Assembly: GCF_005222915.1 (NCBI RefSeq) | Contig: NZ_STFX01000024.1 | Coordinates: forward strand, 1-64,000 | Direction of reading: 5' to 3' | Length of the DNA: 64,000 bases | Source of the DNA: Rhizobium sp. FKL33 | GTDB taxonomy: Bacteria; Pseudomonadota; Alphaproteobacteria; Rhizobiales; Rhizobiaceae | Part shown: one piece after another, positions 1-7,648 of the stretch | How the letters are laid out: each line of letters begins with the position of its first letter | Numbering within the stretch: the stretch's first letter is position 1 | Position numbers and translations under genes: made by a program | The notes under the pieces: generated by a model | Database searches by the model: none | Told to the model about the DNA's origin: nothing | Seen by the model: the letters and a program-made list of their open reading frames with translations, nothing else

Positions 1-38
1 GAATCCGGCCAATTTCCTCGCCGCCGTCAAACTCATTG

Positions 39-206
39 CTACTCGCATCTGGATAAAGGCGTTATGAGTCTACTGCCTAGTTCGGCGGCGGATGCGCCCT
101 GAAAGGTGATGACGTCGCGCAGATTGGCGACTTCGCCATGGAAGATCTCGGCCTCCTCGTCGTAATCGACGGCAGCTTCATAGCCTTTGTATCGCATGAT
201 CGTCAT
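39..206 (-). pseudogene. HicB-like antitoxin, C-terminally truncated remnant
   Basis: The 55-residue reading frame starts MTIMRYKGYEAAV and continues with DYDEEAEIFHGEV and LRDVITFQG, which is the N-terminal strand-rich part of HicB-family antitoxins (usually about 110 residues). After GASAAEL the frame switches to unrelated sequence and stops at 39-41, so the C-terminal half with the DNA-binding helix is missing. No hicA toxin is visible. A 17-codon frame (203-256, minus) overlaps its ATG and may be another remnant. Either this is a broken module or the breakpoint of a rearrangement. The family call rests on motif memory. Confidence 0.55.
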
Positions 207-245
207 GGTGTGATCTTCGCTTCCAGGAACAGGCGGAATTCCACC

Positions 246-707
246 TTATGCGCCATCCCCTTCCGCCTTCATCAGCGCCGCGCGACCGGCGCGGAGATCT
301 TCGAAGACCTGCCGCACCGGTATGCTCGGGCGCGGATCGTCCAGCGACTGGCGGATCATCTTTCTCCAGGTGTTTTCAACCTCACGGCACTCGCCCGCAG
401 CCGCCAGCATCCGTCGCGCCAACGCATAAGCGCGGGCGTCGCCGCGCTCCATCAGCGCCTCAGCGACGACGCGCGCTTTATCGGAGAGGTTGGTCAGTCT
501 GCTCGGATCGACATTATCGAAGACTCTGAGGGCGTAGGTTTTCGCCGCGACGGCGAGAAGCTCGATGAGGTCGGCGTCGCGTTTTGAAGTTTGCAAGATC
601 GCGGATTCTGAAGGCATCGGAAGTGAAGATGCAGCTACGCCCACGTCGCCGCCGCCCGGCGCGATGCCGCTTTGGCTCAAGATAGAATTTACGCTCTTTG
701 CAGACAT
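246..707 (-). CDS. Hypothetical protein (153 aa)
   Basis: I do not recognise a family. The predicted protein is soluble and helix-rich, with a low-complexity Gly/Ser N-terminus and then helices around ADLIELLAVAAKTYALRV and ARVVAEALMERGDARAYAL. A GGGAGC stretch before the ATG at 707 is an acceptable ribosome binding site. It lies just upstream of the truncated hicB-like frame on the same strand, in a patch that looks accessory, and just downstream of a decayed copy of the asparaginase 3' end. It could be a real accessory gene or a decayed one. Confidence 0.45.
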   Translation of the reverse strand: MSAKSVNSILSQSGIAPGGGDVGVAASSLPMPSESAILQTSKRDADLIELLAVAAKTYALRVFDNVDPSRLTNLSDKARVVAEALMERGDARAYALARRMLAAAGECREVENTWRKMIRQSLDDPRPSIPVRQVFEDLRAGRAALMKAEGDGA

Positions 708-822
708 GATCGACTGCTCCCTGAGCTTGAAAGATAAGCTCGAATGCCGTGCAGCGCAACATCAGGCCAACCTGTTGCAGACAACGCCCGCATGACCATG
801 CGGGCAACCGTCTTCCCCGTCG

Positions 823-970
823 AAACGCCGGATTGCACCTGACCTTGCCCACCTCGATCCCGTTCCAGTTTTTCATCACATTGCTCGCCCGCGTTTTCAG
901 TTTAGTGGCGACGTCCTGGTCGTGGTCGAAGAGATCGGCGCGCATGCGGGCGCATATGGCCTCGGCTGCA
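823..970 (-). pseudogene. Duplicated 3' fragment of the asparaginase gene
   Basis: Bases 823-970 align without gaps to 2048-2195, the 3' end of the asparaginase gene, with about 18 mismatches in 148 positions by hand. Read on the minus strand it encodes LFDHDQDVATKLKTRAS and VMKNWNGIEVGKVR, nearly the same as the C-terminus of the intact protein, but the stop codon is lost and there is no upstream coding sequence. The two copies bracket the PIN toxin-antitoxin genes, so the fragment is probably a footprint of the event that brought them in. Confidence 0.8.
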
Positions 971-1024
971 CAACTCTCATGGCAGCGTCCGCCTCCATTG
1001 TCCCTCTCCCCCAAATGCGCTATA

Positions 1025-1043
1025 TAGAAACACTCTATTTCTA
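1025..1043. promoter_or_regulatory. Inverted repeat upstream of the PIN module (candidate operator)
   Basis: TAGAAA (1025-1030) and TTTCTA (1038-1043) form an inverted repeat with a 7-base spacer. It sits just before the AGAGGA ribosome binding site of the antitoxin gene and overlaps a TATATA stretch that could be a -10 element. Antitoxins usually repress their own operon, so this is a reasonable operator candidate, by inference only. Confidence 0.35.
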
Positions 1044-1055
1044 GAGGAACGCGCG

Positions 1056-1409
1056 ATGTCATCCACGATTTCAGCCAATGTCGACAGCGGGACCGCGACG
1101 AAACTGAAGGGGGTGGCGTCGATGGAGAACCGGTCGGTGTCGAACACGGTCGCCAGCGCCATCACCGTATTCGTCGGGCTTCCCAAGGATGTTCGGGATT
1201 TCATTCTCGAATTGAATGCTGAGGGCGACCAGGAGACGATCGACAAGCTCGGGCGGGCGATGATGGCGGCAGCGGCGCGGGTTCGGCTGGAGAAGGCGAC
1301 ATCGGACATTGCGGCAGAGCATGGTTTCGGCGGGCCGGAGGCCATCGGCGGAGAAATCGACATATTGGAAGAGGCGACCGCCCTCAGCCGCTCTGCTCGA
1401 CGGGGATAA
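1056..1409 (+). CDS. Putative antitoxin of a PIN-domain toxin-antitoxin pair
   Basis: This 117-residue protein is encoded 3 bases before a PIN-domain gene, the usual antitoxin position. The region around NTVASAITVFVGLPKDVRDFILEL could form a short strand plus two helices, and the C-terminal half (EEATALSR) is charged and probably flexible, as in antitoxins that wrap their toxin. The start has a good AGAGGA ribosome binding site 6-7 bases upstream. I cannot assign a named antitoxin family. The role is inferred from the neighbouring gene. Confidence 0.6.
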   Translation: MSSTISANVDSGTATKLKGVASMENRSVSNTVASAITVFVGLPKDVRDFILELNAEGDQETIDKLGRAMMAAAARVRLEKATSDIAAEHGFGGPEAIGGEIDILEEATALSRSARRG

Positions 1410-1412
1410 CGC

Positions 1413-2033
1413 GTGAACCGCGCCCTTCGCATCGTTCTCGACGTCAATATCCTGGTCGGCAATCTCATTGCTTATGATCGAGGTCACAAAGGGACCGCCA
1501 TGCAGACGCTGGTCTCCATGGTCAGCGGTCAGACCTGGGGTTTCGCCGACAGGGCGCAACTGGTGATCTCTTTCGAGATGATTGAAACGCTGGAGACGGT
1601 TCTCCGCCGCATGCAGGTGACGGAAGCGCGCATCAAGGCCTATTCGAACGCTCTTGTCGACGTGATGCGATACGGCCCGGATGGGCTCGATCCCTATTTG
1701 ATCTTGGGAGGAGAAGAGCGGTTTGCCATGTCGGACGTCGAGGACGCCGGCGTTCTGGCCACGGCTGTCGGCGCGAAGGCCGATCTTCTCGTCACCGACA
1801 ATCTACGTGATTTCGTGACGAAGGACGCCGCCGTCATCGACACGCAGATCGTGCAAACGGCCTCAGGATCAAGGCCTCTTCAGGCGCTCCGCTATCAGAT
1901 CGGTGCAGCAGACGTCATCATCGGCCATCCCTTCGACGTGATGCGCTGGCTTCGCCTGGGTTATGACTTCACGCCCGGCATATTGTGGAGCGCGATCAGC
2001 GGACCTTTGATCGAGCCGGATCCCGCTCAATAG
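1413..2033 (+). CDS. PIN-domain ribonuclease toxin
   Basis: This 206-residue protein has the features of a PIN-domain nuclease: an N-terminal beta strand ending in an acidic residue (RIVLDVNIL, Asp10), a central Glu in SFEMIETL, and the C-terminal acidic group in ADLLVTDNLRDF. These acids bind the metal ion used to cut RNA. It starts with GTG immediately after the antitoxin stop, so translation is probably coupled. It is longer than VapC toxins (about 130-140 residues) and fits the larger PIN_3-type proteins better; the last 60 residues are an extension. It converges with the asparaginase gene with only 11 bases between them. Confidence 0.72.
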   Translation: MNRALRIVLDVNILVGNLIAYDRGHKGTAMQTLVSMVSGQTWGFADRAQLVISFEMIETLETVLRRMQVTEARIKAYSNALVDVMRYGPDGLDPYLILGGEERFAMSDVEDAGVLATAVGAKADLLVTDNLRDFVTKDAAVIDTQIVQTASGSRPLQALRYQIGAADVIIGHPFDVMRWLRLGYDFTPGILWSAISGPLIEPDPAQ

Positions 2034-2044
2034 ATCGTTTTGCT

Positions 2045-3046
2045 TCAAAACGCCGGATTATACCTGACCTTGCCCACCTCGATGCCGTTCCAGTTCTTCA
2101 TCACATAGCTCGCCCGCGCTTTCAGTTTGGCGGCCACGTCCTGGTCGTGGTCGAAGAGTTTGGCGAGCACGCCGGCGATCATGGCCTCGGCTGCGCGGGT
2201 GGCGCCGTCTTCGCATTTCAGCGCCACGGCGAGGCCTTTCTCCGGAACGACGGCGCAGAAGACGCCTTCGGCGCCGGTTTTCGCGAAGATGCGGCCGGGC
2301 GCGAGCGCCATCAGGTCGGTGCAGGCGCGCTTGGTGCCGGCGACATAGAAGGGTTCCGCCATGCAGGCGTCGATGATGCGGCGGGCGGATCTTGCGCGGA
2401 TGGGCTCAAGATCCTCGCCGGTCAGCATTTTGGCGAAGCCATGGGCGAGGCTCTTCAGCGGCACGGCGTAAGTGGGAATCGAGCAGCCGTCGACGCCGCA
2501 ATTGTCATGCGCGAGCGCCGCCCCGGTCAGGCCTTCCATCACGCCGCGGATTTCGCCCTGCAGCGGATGCTCATAGGTCACGTAATCTCTGACCTCCATG
2601 CCGGTGTGGCAGGCGGCGCAGATGAAGCCGGCATGTTTGCCGGAGCAATTGTTGTGCAGCTGATTGGGCCGCTCCATGGCGCGGGCCTGAGCGATGGCGA
2701 CCGGCTGGTCGAAGGCCCAGTGCGAGCCGCATTCGAGATCGGCTTCCGAGCGGCCGGCGGCGGCGAGCATGGAGGCTGCGAGCGCCGCATGTTCCGGTTC
2801 GCCGGAATGAGAAGACGCCGACAGCGCCAGCTCCTTGTTTCCGAAGCCGTAAGCGTCGGCGGCGCCGCTTTCCACCAAAGGCAGCGCCTGCATGGCCTTG
2901 CAGGCCGAGCGCGGAAACACCGGCCGATCGATTTCACCCAGCGAGAACACCACCTTGCCCTCGCCATCGACGACGGCGACCATGCCGCGATGCCGGCTTT
3001 CGACGAGATTGCCGCGCGTGACTTCCACCAGCACCGGATTGGTCAT
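2045..3046 (-). CDS. L-asparaginase II family protein (thermolabile type)
   Basis: The 333-residue protein matches the Asparaginase_II family (PF06089) found in rhizobia, with the opening VEVTRGNLVESRHRG, the conserved NNCSGKHAGFICAC-like block (NNCSGKHAGF) and DGCSIPTYAVPL. Members hydrolyse asparagine to aspartate and ammonia and are unrelated to the E. coli enzymes. I chose the ATG at 3046 because it gives the family's N-terminus and is preceded by GAGGGTGG; an in-frame start 27 codons upstream is less likely. The last 148 bases are duplicated at 823-970. It is divergent from the DUF3750 gene. Confidence 0.85.
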   Translation of the reverse strand: MTNPVLVEVTRGNLVESRHRGMVAVVDGEGKVVFSLGEIDRPVFPRSACKAMQALPLVESGAADAYGFGNKELALSASSHSGEPEHAALAASMLAAAGRSEADLECGSHWAFDQPVAIAQARAMERPNQLHNNCSGKHAGFICAACHTGMEVRDYVTYEHPLQGEIRGVMEGLTGAALAHDNCGVDGCSIPTYAVPLKSLAHGFAKMLTGEDLEPIRARSARRIIDACMAEPFYVAGTKRACTDLMALAPGRIFAKTGAEGVFCAVVPEKGLAVALKCEDGATRAAEAMIAGVLAKLFDHDQDVAAKLKARASYVMKNWNGIEVGKVRYNPAF

Positions 3047-3132
3047 GATTCCACCCTCAGAAAGCCGAAATTCGTCTGGAAAACTAAACTCGCGTGAGGG
3101 CATGGCAAAATTTGAAGGGGAAATCAACGCAC

Positions 3133-3867
3133 GTGAGACGTCTCAGGCATCTGTCGATCGCCATTGCCGCGCTTTATCTGCTGCCGAGCCTGGCGTCAGC
3201 CGGCTATTGGGCGGCGCAGGACCGGCCCGCCAACTGGCGTGCGGCCGATTGGAGCGCGAGCGGCGTTCTCCCCTCGCCCGCCAAGGACGCGCGAGCGCGC
3301 GTGGCGGTGCTCGCCGCCCGCACCGGCGGGCTCAAAGGCGCTTTCGCCGTGCATAGCTGGATCGTGATCAAGCGCGAGGGCGCGGACGCCTATGATCGCT
3401 ACGACGTCGTCGGCTGGGGCAATCCGGTCCGCAAGAACGGCTACCCCGCCGATGGCCGCTGGTATTCGAATGCGCCCGACATCGTCTGGCAGGCCGAAGG
3501 CGATCGCGCCGAAACGCTGATCCCGAAGATCGAAGCGGCGATCGCCGCCTATCCGCATGCGGAAGCGGGAAGCTATCGGCTGTGGCCGGGGCCGAACTCC
3601 AACACTTTCGTGGCGGGGATCCTGCGCTCTGTGCCCGAGATCGACGCGGTGCTGCCGCCGAATGCCGTGGGCCGGGATTATCTGCCCGGCGGCGGCTTCC
3701 TCGCCTATGACCCCGCCGGCGACCTGCATCTGACGCTCTATGGGCTCGCGGGACTATCGGTTGGCGTCAAAAGCGGGCTGGAAGTCCATCTCCTCGGGCT
3801 GGTAGCCGGGATCGACGTGACGAGGCCGGGCGTGAAAATTCCGGCGCTGGGGCGAATTGGGGTTTGA
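3133..3867 (+). CDS. DUF3750 domain-containing exported protein
   Basis: The 244-residue protein begins with a basic stretch and a hydrophobic segment ending SLASAGYW, a likely signal peptide or anchor. The body carries the pattern of the DUF3750 family (AVHSWIVIKREGA, YDVVGWG, YRLWPGPNSNTF). The function of this family is unknown; the conserved His, Trp and Asn residues are suggestive of an enzyme fold, but this is not established. The start chosen is the GTG at 3133 after AAGGGGAA; another GTG at 3094 is in frame. The coding region ends about 100 bases before a small two-gene operon. Confidence 0.72.
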   Translation: MRRLRHLSIAIAALYLLPSLASAGYWAAQDRPANWRAADWSASGVLPSPAKDARARVAVLAARTGGLKGAFAVHSWIVIKREGADAYDRYDVVGWGNPVRKNGYPADGRWYSNAPDIVWQAEGDRAETLIPKIEAAIAAYPHAEAGSYRLWPGPNSNTFVAGILRSVPEIDAVLPPNAVGRDYLPGGGFLAYDPAGDLHLTLYGLAGLSVGVKSGLEVHLLGLVAGIDVTRPGVKIPALGRIGV

Positions 3868-3918
3868 CGAGCTACCTGAAATTGCGCTTGATCAGCAATT
3901 ATACCAGACACAAAATAA

Positions 3919-3931
3919 TGCACATCGTGCA
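3919..3931. promoter_or_regulatory. Inverted repeat upstream of the DUF4160/DUF2442 pair
   Basis: TGCAC-ATC-GTGCA is a perfect 5-bp inverted repeat in an AT-rich stretch 42 bases before the DUF4160 start. The downstream partner protein has a helix-turn-helix, so autoregulation through this site is possible. No binding data exist; this is inference. Confidence 0.3.
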
Positions 3932-3972
3932 CTAATTCTTGTCGGACGCGTCAAGTTCTGATAGGGTGCTCC

Positions 3973-4203
3973 ATGCCGACGCTGATAAAACTTGGAGCGA
4001 TTGCCATCCGCATGTTTGCGGATGATCACCATCCGCCCCATTTCCATATCGTGTCTCCGGATGGGCAGGCTCTGGTCGATCTCAAGACATTGTCCGTTCT
4101 GCGCGGCGACATCAGTCGGGGTGATCTCGAAACAGTTCTGCGCTGGGCCCGAGGAAACCGTGAGGCGTTGGAGAGAGAATGGAAGCGGCTTAATGAGCGA
4201 TGA
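3973..4203 (+). CDS. DUF4160 domain-containing protein
   Basis: This 76-residue protein has the DUF4160 signature: an opening strand, IRMFADDHHPPHFHI with its cluster of histidines, then the basic C-terminal helix WARGNREALEREWKRL. The family is small and of unknown biochemical function, and it is commonly found directly before a DUF2442 protein. The histidine-rich loop could bind a metal or nucleic acid. The stop codon overlaps the downstream ATG, so the two genes are translationally coupled. The arrangement resembles a toxin-antitoxin pair, but this has not been shown as far as I know. Confidence 0.75.
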   Translation: MPTLIKLGAIAIRMFADDHHPPHFHIVSPDGQALVDLKTLSVLRGDISRGDLETVLRWARGNREALEREWKRLNER

Positions 4204-4654
4204 CAGGGTCCGGAGAGGCGCGCCGTTGCCGCGCATCATCAAGGCGCATCCCATCGAAGGGCGTGAGGTTGAAATCACCTTCGACGGAGGCCGGTCCAAG
4301 CGCGTCGACCTCCGGCCAGTCCTGGAGAGCCGGAAGTCCTTCATTCCGCTCCGCAACGACGACGACGCCTTTCGACGTTTCAACGTTTCCGACTATGGCG
4401 ATGCCCTGGAATGGCCCGATGGCGTCGAGCTCAGCGCGCTTTGGCTCGAGCGCCTGCCGGACATCGACTTCAGCAACGCCGATTTCCGCAACGCCATGCA
4501 GCGGCTCGGGCTAAGCCTCGACGGCATGGCGGCTGCCCTCGGTCTGTCTCGCCGTCAGATCGCCCATTATCGCGACGACAAGCCTATTCCGCGCCATGTC
4601 GCACTCGCGACACGCTATCTTGTCGACCGAGCCGGAGCCGACGCAGCGGAATGA
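4193..4654 (+). CDS. DUF2442 protein with C-terminal helix-turn-helix
   Basis: The 153-residue protein has two parts. Residues about 15-90 match DUF2442 (VEITFDGGRSKRVDLRPVL, ALEWPDGVELSALWL). Residues about 105-150 look like an XRE-type helix-turn-helix (LGLSLDGMAAALGLSRRQIA, then a turn and RHVALATRYLVD). DUF2442 proteins are often shorter, so the HTH is a fusion that suggests transcriptional control of its own operon. The ATG at 4193 overlaps the end of the DUF4160 gene. Function is unknown; a regulator or antitoxin role is inferred from the HTH and the coupling. Confidence 0.72.
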   Translation: MSDDRVRRGAPLPRIIKAHPIEGREVEITFDGGRSKRVDLRPVLESRKSFIPLRNDDDAFRRFNVSDYGDALEWPDGVELSALWLERLPDIDFSNADFRNAMQRLGLSLDGMAAALGLSRRQIAHYRDDKPIPRHVALATRYLVDRAGADAAE

Positions 4655-4669
4655 ACCGATTGCGAGCGG

Positions 4670-5749
4670 TCACGCCGCCGCAGCGTCGCCGATCTGGACG
4701 CGCCCTGTCGCGGCGCGGGCGCGGCTGGTGAGCGTCTTCAGCACCACGGCGCGCTCCAGGCCCTTGATCTCGTATTCGCCGCAATGGGCGGCTTCGGCGT
4801 GATCGGGCAAGGCCGCGAGCGCCAGGGCGTCCTCGGTGACGAAGATGCCCGGGCCGAGCGGCTTGATCTCGCCTTCGAGCTTGCCGACCATGTTGATCGT
4901 GTCGCCGAAATAGGAAATCTTGTGATGGTCGACGCCGATTTCGGCGCGGACCACGGCGCCGGCATGGATGAGAATGCGGACTTCCGGCGCCTGGCCGAAA
5001 CGCCTGATCGTGTCGGGCGTGTGCTTGTCGAGCTTGCGGATCACATCGAAGGCGCATTGCAGGCAGCGTGCGCCGTTGAGCGGGTCGCGCAGCGGCCAGG
5101 ACACCAGCGCGGCGTCGCCGATATAATCGTCGATCGCGCCGCCCCAATCCTGCACGGGCTCCGACATGATCTTGAAGATGCGGCCGATATAGCTCGCCGC
5201 CGCAGTCGGGCCGTTGCGCTGGGCGTAACTCGTCGACCCGGTGACGTCGAGATAGAGGAAGATGCGGTTTTCCTCCACCGGGCGGCGATAGCGGCCGAGC
5301 ACGATGTCGGTGAAGATGCTGCGCCCCAGAAGTTCGCGCACGCGGAGCGCGGCCGACAGCAGAAGCGCCACCGCCATGCTGTAGAGCCAGGCCGTCCATG
5401 GCGGCGCATGCTGGCGGATGGTGATGCGCGGATCGGCGCCCTCGATCCACCAATGCAGGAGCGAGGCGAAACGCGAGCCGATGATGAACAAAGCGGTGAA
5501 AATCAGCACCTTGGCGAGAACATAGGCCGGCGTCGACAGGGACGCCGTCCATTGCCGGAGGCGATTGAGGAACATGCCGCGTTCAAAAAGTATGGTGGGC
5601 ATGATGCTGAAGGGCGCATAAAGGGCGCCGAGCATGGCGGAATTGAACGCCACATAACTATAGAGCATGCCGGCGGCTGCGGTGCTCACCAGTCCGATCA
5701 GCCAGATCAGGGCTTCCCTGCGAAGTCGCTTCGGCGGCGTAATATCCAT
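4670..5749 (-). CDS. Membrane-bound class III adenylate/guanylate cyclase-like protein
   Basis: The protein (359 residues from the ATG at 5749) has an N-terminal part with three or four hydrophobic segments and a C-terminal class III nucleotide cyclase domain from about residue 160. Metal-binding aspartates are present in FLYLDVTGST (Asp168) and YIGDAAL (Asp212). Asn286 is kept in GDTINMVGKLE, but the transition-state arginine four residues later is a lysine (Lys290), the usual adenine-selecting lysine before YIGD is Asp, and the second selector before YFGD is Ser. The substrate may therefore differ from ATP or activity may be low. An upstream in-frame ATG at 5845 is less likely. Confidence 0.75.
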   Translation of the reverse strand: MDITPPKRLRREALIWLIGLVSTAAAGMLYSYVAFNSAMLGALYAPFSIMPTILFERGMFLNRLRQWTASLSTPAYVLAKVLIFTALFIIGSRFASLLHWWIEGADPRITIRQHAPPWTAWLYSMAVALLLSAALRVRELLGRSIFTDIVLGRYRRPVEENRIFLYLDVTGSTSYAQRNGPTAAASYIGRIFKIMSEPVQDWGGAIDDYIGDAALVSWPLRDPLNGARCLQCAFDVIRKLDKHTPDTIRRFGQAPEVRILIHAGAVVRAEIGVDHHKISYFGDTINMVGKLEGEIKPLGPGIFVTEDALALAALPDHAEAAHCGEYEIKGLERAVVLKTLTSRARAATGRVQIGDAAAA

Positions 5750-5914
5750 GTTCCCATGCGCCGGCCCCCACAGGCGGCGCTCTCCTTTCCATCGCGTCCC
5801 GCTCTCTACGCAGGAGCAGGCGTCCTCGGTGCATGAACGCCTCATGAAGCTTGTACGGAAAACAGAAACCGCGTCAACTCGGCGACTTGATCAGAACCGC
5901 TCGGCCCGATCGCT

Positions 5915-6682
5915 TTACGGCATCAATTGACCGCCATTGACGTCGATCGTCTGGCCCGTGACATAGCCCGACAACGCGGCCGAGGCGAGGAAGAGATAGG
6001 CGCCGACGCAATCCTCCGGCGCGCCCGGGCGGCCCAGCGGGATCGCGGCGGCGACTTTTTCCGCCTGTCCCGGCAGCGCGTATTTCTCCTGGAACGGCGT
6101 TTCGATGAAGCCGGGCGCCACCGCGTTGACGCGGACGCCGTATTTGCCGAATTCCAGCGCCAATCCCTTGGTGACGGCGCCGACAAAGGCTTTGGAGGAG
6201 CCGTAGACGCCGGACCCCGCGGTGCCGCCGGTGCGCGCCGCCACCGACGTGGTGTTGACGATGAAGCCGCCCTGCTTCTTGAGATGGGCGATGGCCGCAC
6301 GGGAAGCGACGACCACGGAGCGGGCGTTGAGATCCATCACCGCATCGTAATAGTCGTCGGTCATGTCTTCATAGAGCGTGCGGGCGACCATGGCGCCGGC
6401 ATTGTTGATCAAACCATCCAGACGGCCGAAGGCGTTTGCGGCCTCGTCCACGACGCGGGCGATTTCCGCTGATTTCGAGGCGTCCCCGCGCGCCAGCGCC
6501 GCCTCGCCGCCTGCCGCCCTGATATCGGCGGCCACGCGTTCGGCGGCCTCGGCGCTCGAATTGTAATGCACGATGACCTTTGCGCCCTGCGCGCCGAAAG
6601 CGCGGGCGAGCGCAGCGCCGATGCCGGTCGACGCGCCGGTGATCAAGACCGCCTTGCCGGCGAGATCGGGTATTGCGAGCAT
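5915..6682 (-). CDS. SDR family NAD(P)-dependent oxidoreductase
   Basis: A 255-residue classical short-chain dehydrogenase. It has the dinucleotide-binding TGxxxGxG motif in VLITGASTGIGAAL, the NNAG motif (LINNAGAM), the active-site Ser in VNTTSVAAR and the YxxxK pair in GVYGSSKAF, followed by the PG motif (NAVAPGFIETPF) and the typical C-terminal GQTIDVNGGQ. All catalytic residues are intact, so it should reduce or oxidise a carbonyl/alcohol with NAD(P)H; the substrate cannot be predicted. The ATG at 6682 was chosen because it gives the standard N-terminus. The upstream region holds a MITE-like repeat. Confidence 0.88.
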   Translation of the reverse strand: MLAIPDLAGKAVLITGASTGIGAALARAFGAQGAKVIVHYNSSAEAAERVAADIRAAGGEAALARGDASKSAEIARVVDEAANAFGRLDGLINNAGAMVARTLYEDMTDDYYDAVMDLNARSVVVASRAAIAHLKKQGGFIVNTTSVAARTGGTAGSGVYGSSKAFVGAVTKGLALEFGKYGVRVNAVAPGFIETPFQEKYALPGQAEKVAAAIPLGRPGAPEDCVGAYLFLASAALSGYVTGQTIDVNGGQLMP

Positions 6683-6783
6683 CACGTCCTCCCTGAGCGG
6701 CATGTGCCGCAGAACTGAAATGCATAGGTAGGCGAGGCGCCGGGGACTGTCCAGACTGGATGAGGAGCGTTCCTCACCGGGTA

Positions 6784-7047
6784 ATACCAGGTGTCGATGA
6801 TAGGGACCTATAGGACCGGCTCGATCGGATGTTCTGGCTAGGAGAGGTCCGCAGCGCAATGCTCACGCATCGGGCAAGGACATCGACAACGCCAGAACGC
6901 CCGAGAAGCCGGCCGAAGGTGACCTCAGGCTGGTCTCCGGCGTCGTTGCGCCGCTTGCCCGATGCGTAAGCATCGCGCTGCGCGACGCGCCTAGCCGGCG
7001 ACCAGCCTGAGGTCATCCTATAGGTCCCTATCATCGACACTTGGTAT
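6784..7047. repeat. MITE-like element with 31-bp terminal inverted repeats
   Basis: Bases 6784-6814 and 7017-7047 are inverted copies of one 31-bp sequence with a single mismatch. Further inverted segments lie inside: the sequence around 6856-6881 pairs with about 6953-6978, and 6919-6940 pairs with about 6988-7012. The whole 264-bp element can therefore fold into a branched cruciform. No reading frame of a transposase is present, so it is a non-autonomous element. Its right end supplies the last codons and stop of the small gene at 7018-7248. Confidence 0.78.
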
Positions 7048-7248
7048 AAGCATGCGCGCAAGAGCGCCCGCCACCCAAGCCAGCCCCGAGACGAGAAAAG
7101 CGATGGCGATGATCGGCCAGATCGCAGCGAGCCCCGCCATGTAGATGAGCCTGTCGTCGTGCGATTTCGGGTCGTCGTAGAGGGTCATCAGCAGCGCGAG
7201 CGCGAAAGCCGCCACCATGACCCATGTGAATAGCAAATACAGAATCAT
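7018..7248 (-). CDS. Small two-helix membrane protein
   Basis: The 76-residue protein has two hydrophobic segments, ILYLLFTWVMVAAFALALLM at the N-terminus and AGLAAIWPIIAIAFLVSGLA in the middle, with a charged loop (YDDPKSHDDR) between. I do not recognise a family. The ATG at 7248 is the likely start, since upstream residues are not membrane-like. About the last nine residues (PSVDDRDL and the preceding one) and the TAG stop lie within the inverted repeat of the MITE-like element, so the original C-terminus has probably been replaced. Confidence 0.55.
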   Translation of the reverse strand: MILYLLFTWVMVAAFALALLMTLYDDPKSHDDRLIYMAGLAAIWPIIAIAFLVSGLAWVAGALARMLIPSVDDRDL

Positions 7249-7429
7249 CACCCGCCCCGCGCTGCAATCGGAAAACGCGGGATCTTCCCGCAAGTTCCGC
7301 CAAGGGGAACCCCACAAATGGGGGATGGCGAGGCTGAGGGGAACCTCTGCCGCCGCCAGGCGTTGGTCGCCATGGCCCCGCGCGGGATGTTCAAGCGACG
7401 GCTCGCGCGAGCCATGAAAGGAGAACCCG

Positions 7430-7648
7430 ATGACCCTGTTTCTTGCAAGCCTCTATCTGGCCGGACTGATGATGATGCTGGTCGGGCTGGTCGCCTCTCC
7501 GGCGTCGGAACGGAATGAGGCGAAGCGCCTGCCCACCGTGCTCGCTTATCTGTTCTGGCCGCTGTCGCTGGCGGCTGTCGTCGCCGCCGTCGCCTATGCG
7601 CACTGGCTCGACGGCGCCGAAGCGCCGTCGGAACATGTCTACGGCTGA
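7430..7648 (+). CDS. Small two-helix membrane protein
   Basis: A 72-residue protein with two predicted membrane segments (LFLASLYLAGLMMMLVGLVA and VLAYLFWPLSLAAVVAAVAY) separated by a polar loop rich in charged residues. It has a strong ribosome binding site (AAAGGAGAA) before the ATG. No family is recognised. Its end overlaps the 3' end of the convergent cytochrome c peroxidase gene by 10 bases. Confidence 0.6.
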   Translation: MTLFLASLYLAGLMMMLVGLVASPASERNEAKRLPTVLAYLFWPLSLAAVVAAVAYAHWLDGAEAPSEHVYG

